From contig JAPTYO010000020.1 in NCBI GenBank assembly GCA_036873135.1, positions 8,993,203 through 9,057,202 of the forward strand: 64,000 nt of DNA, written 5' to 3'. Every line of letters begins with the position of its first letter. The first letter of the stretch is position 1. The DNA is from Clarkia xantiana subsp. parviflora (lineage: Eukaryota > Streptophyta > Magnoliopsida > Myrtales > Onagraceae). Made by a program: the position numbers and the translations under genes. Shown one piece after another: positions 30,935 to 43,340 of the stretch. The notes under the pieces are model-generated. The model was not told the origin of the DNA and ran no database searches. It worked only from the letters and a program-made list of their open reading frames with translations.

Positions 30935-33322
30935 TTCATGGGAAAAACTTGCATTGTGCGCTCCCTTCTTGTAGGGAAGAGAATCGCATGTCTGTTCCTT
31001 TCTGTGTCAAATACTTCATGGAGCGGAACTACCTTCACCAAGTCATGCAGCAGAACAACCATAACCACGATTAGCCATTGAGAGAGAAAGATGTACATTT
31101 TAGAGATACAAAATTAGAGATTTTTGAACAGGGGATTGAGATGAAGTTTCAGATTTAGAGTAATATTGATAGAGTTCATAAAATTTATTTTAGGGATTAA
31201 TTTTTATGTATTCCGTGCGACCGAAATAGGTGGAGGAAGACCCTAGTGCTGGTAATTTACACCAAGTGCTGAAAATTGAAATTCCGCCAGTGGTTGCAAA
31301 CCGTGTGCTATCTGCAAGATGGTAGTGGCTCAGACCGCGTGCTAATGATTGCACTCATTCAAAGGAAGCTAGGGCTGGAATTCTAATTTTCGGCACGACC
31401 GCATCATAAACACGTGTTTGGGTTCATAGAACCAAGATGCTTTAACCCGCACTACAAAGCTAGGAGAATTTTCATAAAACCAAAATTACACAGACTATTT
31501 TTCATTTTAGTTATCAAAATGCTGACAAATTGACGAATTTTCATTCATGTATAGTTCATAGTATAATTTAAGTACCCCATGAGATTACTCCGATAAACTT
31601 TATTTTGGCTACTCTTTTTTATTTCGAAGGAGGTCTCCCTAATTATTGCTATAGTACCAACACCTAATTTAATACTGGATTAAGAACCTAAACATAGTCC
31701 TAATTGTATATGTCAGGCTGCGAGTTAGTTTCTCAACTAATTATTTTTTGTTGTTATTCGATTTTTGAAGTATCAGATATGTGGATTTTCACTTTTTTGA
31801 CCTAATTTGACGTTAAGTTTTAACATTATTTCGACTTAAATTTTGATATAACAATAAGAATAATAACCTTTAAGAGCCTAAATGCAGTCTAAAGTATATG
31901 CAATATTTCGATTTTAGTATAAAATTTAATGCCTAAATCGAACGGAAAAGTGAAAGCAATTAATGTGATTCTCCGCACATAGAATAACAACAAAAGTAGA
32001 GGGAACAATGGACATCATGACCTATACTTTGGATTTTATTTAGGTTCTTAACCCTTTAAATTTCATTGTTTTATATCATTTTTTTTTTTTCGATTTTTTT
32101 AATCCCGAGCAAGACAAATGAGCAAGTTCATTCATATTAGACGAATTATTTGACATAGCCGTTGATTCTTAAAAAAAAAACACGATTTAGAAAATTGGTA
32201 ACAAAATCATCTAGGCATTACTCTGAATAACCAAACTATTACTAGGAATTTGCAATTAACTTTTATTTTTATTACTAATATACGCGCATTGTGTGAAAGT
32301 AGGAAATATTATATAGGTAGATATATTAAGACGTGTACTTGATAATTATGAGAAATGACGGGATATTGGGCCGCCGTAAATATGAGCCCATTAATATGAT
32401 ACTGTTACCTAAGTCAATTGGGTAAGGTCACATTAGAGATTTTTGGCAAGGCCTAACATCCCAATGGACATGAGAGGCCCAAAATTGGGCCTCCCTTTTC
32501 TCATTAGGTCGGCCGAAACTATCACTTGGGTGAGGTGGGTTTTGCCCACCTCGTCTTATAAATAGGTAGTCAGGGTTTTATTTAAGGTTAATCACTTTCT
32601 TCCTTTGTGGTGAGAAAAAAGAAATCCCTCCTCCCTATTAGCAAGGTGTTTAGGCCGAACCCTCTAGAGCCATATGAGGTGCCAAATTGCTTCAAGCAAT
32701 TACTCCGGAGATCCATCCCTGCCATAGAATCGACAAGAGGCTTTGCTGTGAAGACCAATCCGCGTAGGCATTCCTTAACCAGAATCCTTACAAGAACCGT
32801 CAGGCGGATCGAGAACTCTACTAGAAGATCTTAAGTCTACGGAAAGCATTGTAGGTATGTGCCATTTATTCAGCTGCGTAATTCGTTTACATAGCATGTA
32901 CCTTGATTGTTTCTGTAGTATTTATCCCCTATAATTCTACAATAATACCAACTCGTAATTTAATACTGGGTTAAGAACCTAAACATAGTCCCAATAGTAT
33001 ATGTTAGGTTGTGAGTTAGTTTCTCAACTATTTTTTTGTTGTTATTAAATTTTTGAAGTATCATATATGTTGCTTTTCACTTTTGAGACCTAATTTGCCG
33101 TTAACTTATTTTGATGGTTAGAAAGGAAAGCATTTTAACTAGTTATACAAAATAAAGGTACGGTGATAAAATTAATAAGTGGGTGTTAACCTTGATAGGA
33201 TATTATAATATACGTATAAATTGTATAACATGTTTGGATAATATGTACTAGTTAATTATATTTGATTGCTTCTTGGATTTTGATGTTATGAATGGAGCAG
33301 CTAGGTTGTTTAAAAAAAAGGG
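30935..33322. other. AT-rich spacer, unit B
   Basis: Colinear with 2359-4739 with scattered single-base and homopolymer differences. Includes the TATA module (from about 32557) and its 75-codon frame 32607-32834, identical in length to unit A. No other gene seen. Confidence 0.7.
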
Positions 33323-33337
33323 TTAAACTTAGATTTG
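33323..33337 (-). terminator. snRNA 3' box, unit B
   Basis: Minus-strand CAAATCTAAGTTTAA, identical to unit A and adjacent to the U2 3' end. Confidence 0.8.
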
Positions 33338-33533
33338 TTGGGGTGCACCGGACCTAAGCTGTAGTGTAAGGCTTAGGCGACGCGTGAGAAGCCCAATAGC
33401 AAGCTACTGTGGTGGCCCCTCCCCCTCAAAATATTAATTTAATATCGTGTGGATCGATGATCCACGTATCAGATATTAAACTGATAAGAACAGATACTAC
33501 ACTTGATCTTAGCCAAAAGGCCGAGAAAGGTAT
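33338..33533 (-). ncRNA. U2: U2 spliceosomal snRNA gene, unit B
   Basis: Minus-strand U2 with the same 5' end, GUAGUA motif, Sm-like site and stems as the unit A gene. It reads CCACCACAG before stem III where unit A has CCATCATAG; unit C shares the B form. These changes lie outside the branch-site region and do not break the stem. Promoter and 3' box are intact. Confidence 0.95.
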
Positions 33534-33558
33534 GAATTGGATTTTCAACCAAGCTGTG

Positions 33559-33611
33559 CTTTTATTGTTGCTTGGGAGCTTCTACTGTTTCGGAGCTGCC
33601 CGATGTGGTAT
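33559..33611 (-). promoter_or_regulatory. U2 promoter: TATA box and USE, unit B
   Basis: AATAAAAG (33559-33566) and ATACCACATCG (33601-33611) on the minus strand, at the same spacing as in unit A. The sequence between TATA and start differs by one base (TTTTCAAC for TTTACAAC, plus strand). Confidence 0.85.
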
Positions 33612-33735
33612 CATGAAAGACTGAACCGCACGCTGTCGTTTTATCAATCCACTTTGATTCATATTCCTTCAGCCAGCACTAGCAGCAGAAAGAAACAAAG
33701 GTGGTCTTCACTTCACTTCCTAGGCGTGGTGAGGT

Positions 33736-33805
33736 GTATATATATATATATATTATTATCAATCAAATATAAATAATAATCATAATCATAATCATAATAA
33801 TATTG
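33736..33805. repeat. (TA)n / (AATCAT)n microsatellite, unit B
   Basis: Same position relative to U2 as in unit A, with a slightly different TA number. Confidence 0.8.
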
Positions 33806-34849
33806 TTTGTTTCTCCACTACAACCAAAATTATCTTTCTTGGCTTGGAATAAATAAATATATTCTTTTCACCATCACGTAGCTAGCTCTAGCTAGTGTAA
33901 GACACTAACTAATATATCCATCCATCATCACCAACATATAGTGTGCTCGTCAATTGTTAAAAACCAAGTTCAAGTGCATCAAGTTGAAGATGGCTTGGAC
34001 CTCAAGCAAAGCCAAAGTTAGTTCCTGAGAGATCATTATGCAATGCCGTATGAATTAAGGTGATGAAGCCATGTACGGCAAGTTCGTGGACGCGTTCTGC
34101 TGACTTCAACACGTGGTCTCTATTACACGACGAACGATGGAGGTACGTGATCATGACAACAAATCATTCTTAGATCTTTTACAACATATATATTCAATAC
34201 AATGCAACGCTCACTACCCATTACCGTAATCTTTCGAATTATATATTATCTACGTCTTGTAATAATTTATTTCTATTACTCAAAATTCCGCTGAAACTTG
34301 CATTTTTGGTCATTTAATGACATAATTTACATACTTTAACTTTTTTTCTTTTTTTTCTTTATCATGTCGTAAATTAGGCTAGTTTGTTGGAAATCAATTA
34401 CTACTAACTAAATCACTTGATATGAAAATAAATCATTTTTTTTTACACTTTCCGAACAAAATGAAAATATTACCCCTTGTTTGCTTCTTGAAAGAGAATA
34501 TCAACAATGAAAACGCCGTTTAATTTTAAATTTTGTAGTTTCCATACGGAGTAGTCAAAGTTAGGGTCAACATTTGGAACATTGGCCGAAATTCATGATT
34601 TGCCTATTGCTCAAAATCATTGTGAAATCTACACCCTTGGTCTTGTAATGACGTAGTGAAAAACTGTCATTACATAAGTAAACTATATTTTAATACCAAA
34701 ATGAAACTTAAGATTTCTAACAATCATCGAACATACATGAATTAAGACATATCATAACACATTATGTATATACAATATATATATATATATACATATATAC
34801 TTACAATTAAAATAATACATATTTATATAAACAATTGCATTAAATTACT
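33806..34849. other. Second spacer, unit B, with empty gypsy target site
   Basis: CACCATCACGTAGC with a single ATCAC at 33873-33877 is the uninterrupted version of the gypsy insertion site of unit A. The rest matches 16369-17329, including the TA-rich stretch near 34770. No gene seen. Confidence 0.8.
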
Positions 34850-35330
34850 TATTACTTGAAAAGAAGACAACATTAACTGTACTTGGTTAACGTGGAGGAG
34901 AAAGCAACGATATCTCATTCAAAAACAAACCTTTGGGGTCCTGAATTCACTTTATCAGAATACATCAGCAACCTATCTCCGTTTAAGCCCAAAATCGATG
35001 GAATTCTGGAGTTGAAGGACATGCCTAAATCCATTGCTTCTGCTCAACGCAATATCCGAATATAGTGATGGACAGTGATTGGATGGTTGCTCGGCGTCGG
35101 CGCTAATGTCGGAGGTCGCAGTAGGAGCTGGCCGCTGTGGAGACGGAACGGCGATGTCAGGGACGAAGCTCGAGGCAAGGAAGGTTCCGGTCTGAGCCGA
35201 AGGACCACGGTCCCCGACTGGCAGATGGTGGTGGTCGGAGCTTGAGATCCTCCTGGCTGAGGGCGACGTCAAGGAGAAAGTCAGGGCCGGTGGAGGTGCT
35301 TGAACGAGAGAGAGAAAATAGAGATAGGAG
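34850..35330 (-). repeat. Inner part of minus-strand LTR/leader, unit B
   Basis: Colinear with 17330-17810; ends in the hAT target duplication GATAGGAG at 35323-35330. Confidence 0.5.
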
Positions 35331-35480
35331 CAGTGTTATAAGAACCGGACCGGCGGTCCGACCGTTTTGGACCGAGAACCGGTGTCTTTGCCGGTCCGGT
35401 TCGCTCAAAAGAAAGAGAAGGAAGTGAACCCGGTTCAGTAGCTGGATTTCTAGGGAACCGGAAGGTTTTTGCCGAACCGG

Positions 35481-36905
35481 GCGGTCCTCCGGTTCAGCGG
35501 ACACAATCTTCCCCCAAAAAAACTCGAATGAAAACATTTTTTCAGTTCCATTTCTATTCACAATCAGATTTAGGGTTTCCGCCGTTTTCAAATTTTCTCA
35601 ATCTACCCAGTCTTCGCCGGATGCTGCACATCGGGCTCTCCCTTCTGCGGCTCCAGCGATCCCTTTTGACAATCCGCCACGAATCCGTCGACTCCGGTGA
35701 CGAGGACCGAGATCTCGTTACTAGATTTGGCCTTGGCTGATGCGCGGCGCGCTTCTCCCAGACGACGGAGCATCCCCAGCTTGAGTTGCGGCGTGGAGCG
35801 GTGAGATCTCCTCCTGATTGCAACATGGATCAATGAAGAATAGAAATATGAGTCAAATGAAGAAAAATGACCAGAATGTGGGAAAAATCACGCAAATACC
35901 CATTTTTTGGAACTCAAACACAAAAACAAGGGGTACCAGAATCACCACTAGTGCATTTGCCAGATGCGCCAAAACATGGCGCATTTCCGAAATGAGCCAT
36001 ACAATTAATACTCCTTAATTAGCATTAATTACCCTTTTTTGAGACTAAAATATTGCTACAGTAGAGAATTGAACCCAAGTAACCTAAATGATAAACGAGA
36101 ATACTAACCACTACACTACAATGTCTTTGTTGTATATTTATTAAACTTTTTATATTTATTATTAGTTTAAGAATTGAACACAGGTCACCCGCATGATAGG
36201 GCGGTCCTCCGGTTCAGCGGACACAATCTTCCCCCAAAAAAACCCGAATGAAAACATTTTTTCAGTTCCATTTCTATTCACAATCAGATTTAGGGTTTCC
36301 GCCGTTTTCAAATTTTCTCAATCTACCCAGTCTTCGCCGGATGCTGCACATCGGGCTCTCCCTTCTGCGGCTCCAGCGATCCCTTTTGACAATCCGCCAC
36401 GAATCCGTCGACTCCGGTGATGAGGACCGAGATCTCGTTACTAGATTTGGCCTTGGCTGATGCGCGGCGCGCTTCTCCCAGACGACGGAGCATCCCCAGC
36501 TTGAGTTGCGGCGTGGAGCGGTGAGATCTCCTCCTGATTGCGACATGGATCAATGAAGAATAGAAATATGAGTCAAATGAAGAAAATGACCAGAATGTGG
36601 GAAAAATCACGCAAATACCCATTTTTTGGAACTCAAACACAAAAACAAGGGGTACCAGAATCACCACTAGTGCATTTGCTTTGGCGCATTTCCGAAATGA
36701 GCCATACAATTAATACTCCTTAATTAGCATTAATTACCCTTTTTTGAGACTAAAATATTGCTACAGTAGAGAATCGAACCCAAGTAACCTAAATGATAAA
36801 CGAGAATACTAACCACTACACTACAATGTCTTTGTTATATATTTATTAAACTTTTTATATTTATTATTAGTTTAAGAATTGAACAAAGGTCACCCGCATG
36901 ATAGG
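35481..36905. repeat. Tandem duplication inside the unit B hAT element
   Basis: 35481-36200 (720 bp) is repeated at 36201 to about 36905. The junction GATAGG|GCGGTCC joins a point inside a tRNA-like module to the captured-gene segment. The second copy has lost about 15 bp around the ATGCGCCAAAACATGG motif. Unit A has a single copy. Confidence 0.92.
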
Positions 36906-37721
36906 CATTGATTCTTACCACTACACTACAATGACTTTTGTTAAGAATTAATTAAACTTTGTATATTTATTTGTCTATGTAGTTTTATTTATTGTTTTGT
37001 GTTAATATATTGTTTAGTTACCTACGTTTACACCATGTGACCGAATGTTTACTTTTTTGAAGTGATTAATGGTACATACATTTCAGAATATGACAGAATC
37101 GTTCAAACTTATTTTATTTAATAATTTATATTTAATCAAATGTGATTTTACAAAAATATAAATAATTATATAAAATATATATTATTAAATATAATTAAAC
37201 AAAATATAAATTATTAGATAAAATAAGTTTGAACGATTCTGTCATATTCTGAAATGTATGTAACCATTAATCACTTCAAAAAAGTAATCATTCGGTCACA
37301 TGGTGCAAACGTAGGTAACTAAACAATATATTAACACAAAACAATAAATAAAACTACATAGAAAAATGAATATACAAAGTTTAATTAATTCTTAACTAAA
37401 GTCATTGTAGTGTAGTAGTAAGAATTTTTGCCTATCATGGTGTGACTTGTGTCAATTCTTAAACTAATAATAAATATAAAAAATTTAATAATTTCTCAAC
37501 AAAAGTCATTATAGTCTAGTGGTTAGTATTCTTAACTACCACGTAGGTGACCTGGGTTCAATTCTTGACAGTAGCAATATATTAGTCAATTAATTTCAAA
37601 AATGGGTAACTAATGCAAATTAAGGGTATTAATTGTATGGCTTACTTGGAGATGCGCCTTGTATGGGCACATCTTGCAAATGCACTAGTGGTGATAAATT
37701 GGGTATCTGGGTTATTTTTCC
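35881..37721. mobile_element. Foldback element with tRNA-Asp-like modules, unit B
   Basis: Termini GGAAAAATCAC and (one mismatch) GTTATTTTTCC, with target duplication CAGAATGTG at 35872-35880 and 37722-37730. The left arm is partly doubled by the duplication above, so tRNA-like modules lie at about 36055-36125, 36165-36200 (cut), 36760-36830 and 36870-36935 on the minus strand, and 37401-37464 and 37505-37575 on the plus strand. Confidence 0.85.
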
Positions 37722-38150
37722 CAGAATGTGAGCTAAGAGTGTAGGATGGAGCTGGGCTTTTATTTACAAAACTGGATTTATCTTTGTATTAGGAATATTC
37801 TCTAGAATAATTATATGTTAGCATTTTTTATTTGAATTTTATCTGTAATCTAAACTAGGTTTTAAGTATAAATAGGGGTCTAGGTTACATTGTAAAACAC
37901 ACAGAAAAAAACACCACAAAAAAAAATAATAGAGTACTTTTTCGGGTGCTGTGCATTTTTTTGTCCTTTTGTGTTTAAAGAAAAAAGTTTTTTTTTTCCT
38001 ACTGCTGTACCGCCGGCCACCAGCCACCAGCAGCCATAAACTCGCCGGCGCCGCACTACAAGTTTATAAGGGTTTCTAGTCTACCGGTCTAACCGGGTTC
38101 GAACCGGACACCTAACCGGTCCAATGTCCGGTCCAGTTCTGATAACACTG

Positions 38151-38544
38151 GATAGGAGAGCTTGCACGATTTTCGAGAAAACCAATATTTTATTCTTTTT
38201 TTTTTTTTGCCAATTTTCTGTCTGTGTTTACATAGTACCTAGGGACCCTTTTATAGCTAGATTAACCACTAAAATTAGGAAAACAATATTTTCCCTAATA
38301 TACATTAATTAATTCCGAAAATTATGAACATATATTTATTGCGTATTTCAATAAATATATATCATATATTTTCTGAATATTACACAATATTAAATGCATC
38401 TATACTATGCTCGTTTAAACTAAGCCTATTTTTAGCAAACCCGTGACCTTCCATTTTCAGATACTTCATTTTTTAAACGCGTTACACATAACTCTTTTAA
38501 TCGTGTTATGTACGTGTCGCGCGTACCAAAATTAGGTGTTTACA
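38151..38544 (-). repeat. 5' end of minus-strand LTR, unit B
   Basis: Colinear with 19926-20316; begins TGTAAACACC on the minus strand at 38544. Confidence 0.75.
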
Positions 38545-38611
38545 TGTTGCGTAGCGAAAAAACATAGTTTATAACAAATCAGCTTGCAGTTAAATTCAAA
38601 TGACAATTCTT

Positions 38612-41457
38612 CTACAAAAAAAAGGATTTGATTAACATTACTTGATTCAAGGGACAAGTCTTCCTGTTATGGCCTGTTTTCTTGCACATCATACATTTCC
38701 TGTCATGATTCACAACCTGTCTCCTCAGCTTAGTCGGTTTGGGTTCGTGTTCAGCCCTTATCCTCTTCGTGCTCTTTTTTCCAGGTTGATCCCTTTGCAA
38801 AGGTCCTGTCAACTTGTATCCTTCGCTTGAACCCAGTCTTTTTTTCCTGGGACTGGATATATTACACCTGCATAGCACCCCCTAAAATCCTCTTTCGAAT
38901 AACATTCGTCGATGTAGTCCACAACCTCACACCTTTCTTTCCTTATAGCAACCATAGCGTGTGCACATGGCAACTCGGACAGCTGAAACATACCACAACT
39001 GCATTATCGCGTATCTAACTTGACGATGTAGACCTTACCAAGACAGCTAATCTCGAACGCACCATCCCCGGCATAAATTACGTGACAATATGGACGTTTC
39101 AGCCTTGGCAAGCTTCTTCCTAATCCTAGGACAAATCAGATGCTCCTGCCTCTCATAGCTTCCGTCTTCAGCTGCATTTCTCTCATTAGTTTCCTCCTGA
39201 TCTCTTCCATTGTTGTAACTATCGGCTTTGACCGACATTCAAGAATGCGTGCATTGAAGCTCTCACTTAGGTTGTTGACAATCAAGTCTACCTTCGAGTC
39301 GACTCGACTGGAAAGTACCTTCTACCTCATACATGCTTTTCAATCTCATTGAGGTAGTTATATGCCTCAAGTTTGATCTTCTTTAATTCCTCCATATGCT
39401 CAAGATGCTTAGACCTAGTACTCACAGCTGCAGCTGCCCACATACGATCCCTGACAGCCTTGCTTCTCCAACCTTTCACCAACATATTTGCATGGATATG
39501 TCTTACACACGCTCGATGTTCCACACCACGGCATGTCTCTTGAACTGCAGCAATAAGTCCTTACACACGAATTTAACCAATTTAGGTACCTATGGTTATT
39601 ATACCATAGGTACTAAAAAGAAACTTTTAACTTAACTCATCTACCTATTTGCACAGTTGTACTTAGTACATGTATTAATTCTTACTAATTTAACAAAACA
39701 CAGATATTGAAAATAAATAAGGGAATTGAGAGTTCTATACCTTTTGTCGACCAGACATTATTGTCCAACCCCTGTCACTGCATGCAGGACCCATCCATAT
39801 GTCTTTAGTCAGCAAGTCCAAGAACCACTTCCAAGAGTCCTTTGTTTTAGCTTCAACCCATGCAATAGCTATGGGGAACATCCCGTTGTTAGCAACTCGC
39901 CCGATGGCACTAAGGATCTGCCCCCTTTCCAATCCTTTCAAGTGACAACCATCAAGACCAAAAAATGGTCGGCAGCCAGCAAGGAACCCTTTCTTCGACG
40001 CATTAAACGACAGGTACAGTCGTTCAAATCTGGGCCTGAGATTGTTGATGGTTGAATCAACTTGAATGACCATTGTAGTGCCTCGATTATGTTGTAAAAC
40101 AGTTGCAACATAGTCCCTCAAATTCTCGTACTGTTCTCAATGATCTACCCAAATAATTTGCTTGATCTTGGCATTAGCTCTGATGATGGTATATCGGCTG
40201 ACATCAAATCCAAATGTGTTTTTGATTTCCATCCGGATGTAGTTAGGCTACAGCAACTGCTCCTTCATCTTCTCACTGTAATACTTCACGAGCCACTTCG
40301 CGTTGATCCTCTTTCTTGAATGAACAACACCACACTTGTGTGTTGGAACATACGTCTTGATTTGAAGCGTCTCTTCATGGGCCATCAAAGACGCGTACAA
40401 CTTCCACCCACAATTCTCCTTACAATGGACAAGAACCTTCTTGGGGGTATTTATCACGTACCTTACAACATACCCGTTATGAATACTGTTCTCGCTTATA
40501 GCGTTCTTCAGCTCATCAACTGCCCCGAATATCATCCCAAGACTCAACTCGGGTTCATTGTTGTTAGCCTCTTTACTGAAACTTGCAAACCTGGCTGCAT
40601 TGGTTTGCTCTTCATCATCTGACCCAGGAGGTGTTACGAGAGCATCACTCCCGCATATCAACTCATCGTCGCTTAGGTTTACTGTGTCCCCTTCTCCAGC
40701 CTCCTGTCTAGTCCCACTTCCTTGTCCAGCTTGTCTGGGCCCCTGAGTTGGACCAACTCCTTCTCTGGGTTCCTGACTTCGACCAACTCCTTCTCCGGGT
40801 TCCTGACTTCGACTACTGCGTTCCTCCTCTACAATTTCAGTCGTTTGAGTAGCATGCTCCCACCATGAGGAGTCACTCATGCTATCACTCTCACTCATAC
40901 TATCTTCATCCATAGGAGTAGGCTCCCACTCTTCATCAGTAAAACCGTCGTCTGAATTCGGAAGTGGTACTTCAAACTGCCCCTCGGGTACTTCATGTTC
41001 ATCCGAAGGCCAATTCTTCTTCACAAAGTATAATGCCATAATTTCATTCCTTTGTCGCTTCTCTAATAATACATGAACATCTTTAGTGGTCTTTAACCTT
41101 ATGAGTTCTTCTACAAAAAGGAAGTTTAGAGTTAACAGATAGTACATTTGAAAGTTAAACCTATAATTTCAAAGTTAAACCTAGAAAACATTAAACTTCG
41201 AACAATCCTCTCGATGCAAGCTTCCCATATACCTTATCTCCTTATTCATAGTCACACGCTACCTTACACATATAAATCATTCCCTCCAAACTAATTGTCA
41301 CTGGGAATTCAAGGTAATCCACCAGTCCAGTATAGCTCACTTTATGTCCGTTTTCTGTAGCAAAGAACCCACTGTGGTGTATCTCACACAACACATTTGC
41401 AGCAGCATGGTTAGGGTCTTCCATAATGGAACTGCGTGAACAAGAATAATTTGTCAA
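38612..41457 (-). pseudogene. MULE (mudrA-like) transposase pseudogene, unit B
   Basis: Second copy of the gene at 20395-23239, with the same domain order (N-terminal segment 41457-41242, acidic plus MuDR domain 41147-40248, DDE block 40121-39735, SWIM and CCHC blocks 38991-38612) and the same stop codons (TAG at 40248, TGA near 40137). One extra A near 41120 joins the upstream frame, lengthening the acidic block to 299 codons; this probably lies in an intron. Not functional. Confidence 0.88.
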
Positions 41458-42339
41458 CTAGGTGCCTCAGAATTCTATTTTAAACACAAATTGGTACCTC
41501 AGACAATTGAACCCTACACCCAAAACAAAAATTCCAGATTCTTGCATGCATTAACATCTCTTTAAAATTATTACATAACATGGAACCCAAAGTTCAGTTT
41601 GGTTCCGATTAGAACTGTTCATGCCCATTCATGCAGTCAAATATACAAAAAAAAAACAATTTTAGAGCAATTCATCTTGCTTAGAAAAACCCATAACACA
41701 CCCACTCAAATATCTAACTACACCCAAAACTAAAATTTCAGATTCTTGCATGCATTAACATCTCTTTGAAAATAAGTACATAACACGACGCAAAGTTCAA
41801 TTTGGTTCCGATTAGAACTGTTCATACCCATTCATGCAGTCAAATATAAAAAAAAAAAAAAAAGCAATTTTTAACAGCAATTCATCTTTCTCAGAGAAAC
41901 CCATAACACACCCACTAAAATATCTAGATATTGGACTTAATTCCGACAACGATTCATAAATCTTGACAGTGATAAGCAAGAAAAAGTAAACCCAAACCTT
42001 CTCTAACTCATTGTTACATGAAATTTTCGCCAATTTCAGGAAACGACTTCGATCCTATGATCGAACCAAGAGATGACACTTCCAGCGAGTTGAGACTCGA
42101 TTCCGGCCCGTCTAAACACGAAAATCGCCGGGAAATGAAGCAGTCGCCGACACCCTAAGGATCGCCTAGAAGACGGCGAGCTCTGGTTGGGAAGGAACTA
42201 AAGTGTGTTTGAGCGCCCAAGGTGACGAGACATGAATGAGAATGGGGAAACGAAAACAGACCGTTTTCTGTTAAAACAAAATGAGGGCATATTTGTCATT
42301 TCATCTGGGCGGTCATTTTGAATATGGCAAAAAAAGGGT

Positions 42340-42549
42340 CACGTGCCCCGCACGTGACCAATTCCGTGAACATTTGGCGATTTTTCTAACGGTGCAACAC
42401 CCAGGTTAGCCCAGGTACCTATTTGTCACAAAATTTATTCCGGGTACCAATTCGTCTTTGGTTGTTAACCCAGGTACCAAATTGATCATAATCCGTATAT
42501 AATATGCACGAATAGAAACATTGTATATGTGTAGAAAATTTATCGTATC
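42340..42549. repeat. 210-bp repeat X' (between MULE and LTR), unit B
   Basis: Colinear with 24129-24338; abuts the truncated LTR at 42550. Confidence 0.85.
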
Positions 42550-43340
42550 TGTAAACACCTAATTTTGGTACGCGCGACACTTACGTAACATGTTAAAAAT
42601 GTTATGTGTAACGCGTTTAAAAAAGGAAGTATTTAAATATGGAAGGTCACGGGATTGCCAAAAATAGGCTCAGTTTAAATTAGGACAATACATATGCAAT
42701 AAATATGATGTAATAATCCGAAAATATATAATATATATATTTTCGGATTTAATAGGGTGAATATTAAGGGAATATTGATTTCCTAATTTTTGAGTGTCAA
42801 TTTACCTATAAATAGGTACCTATTCTATGTAAAAAAGGGGACAGAAAATTACTACATGAATAAAATATATATATATTTTTTTTTAAATCTGATTTTTTTT
42901 TTGGAGCTCCTTGCCGTGACTGACCAACCCTCCACCGGAGGTCGCCGGAAGCTGCCTGCACCGGTACCCATCCCGCCGCCGGGCCCCCAGCCGTCGCTAG
43001 CCACGCCCGCTGCCGCCGGAGCTCGCAAGGCCGACCTGTCCAGCCCACCACGTCGTCCCAGTCCGTCTCTTCACCGCGTTGTCCTCGGCTCGCCGTTCGC
43101 CGGAAACATAGCCGGTGCTGCACCCTCGCCCAACCCGTCGTCGCCGGTCCCAATCGCCGTCTGCCGGACCGCTGCTGCCATTGCTGTTGAAGGTCGCCGG
43201 AATCTGCTGCTGTCATCGCTGCCGTCCTCCTCCTGGTGCTGTGGGTAAGGTGCCGCGCTGCTGTCTTCTTTTTATTTATTTATTATTATTATTATTATTG
43301 TTATTACTTTCTGTTATTATTATTATTGTATTATTATTAT
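42550..43340 (+). repeat. 3'-truncated LTR of the Ogre-like element, B/C junction
   Basis: Starts TGTAAACACC like 24339 but stops in the TTA microsatellite, which is joined directly to ORF1 codons at ATTAT|GTCACCC. Relative to the intact copy about 1.2 kb (roughly 25140-26355) is missing, including the LTR end, PBS and ORF1 start. The shared ATTAT suggests microhomology-driven deletion. Confidence 0.88.

Larger units (their letters stand above)
35331..38150. mobile_element. hAT-type transposon, unit B, with internal duplication
   Basis: Same element and same insertion site as 17811-19925, target duplication GATAGGAG at 35323-35330 and 38151-38158. It is 705 bp longer because a segment is tandemly duplicated. 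The element predates the unit duplication. Confidence 0.9.
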
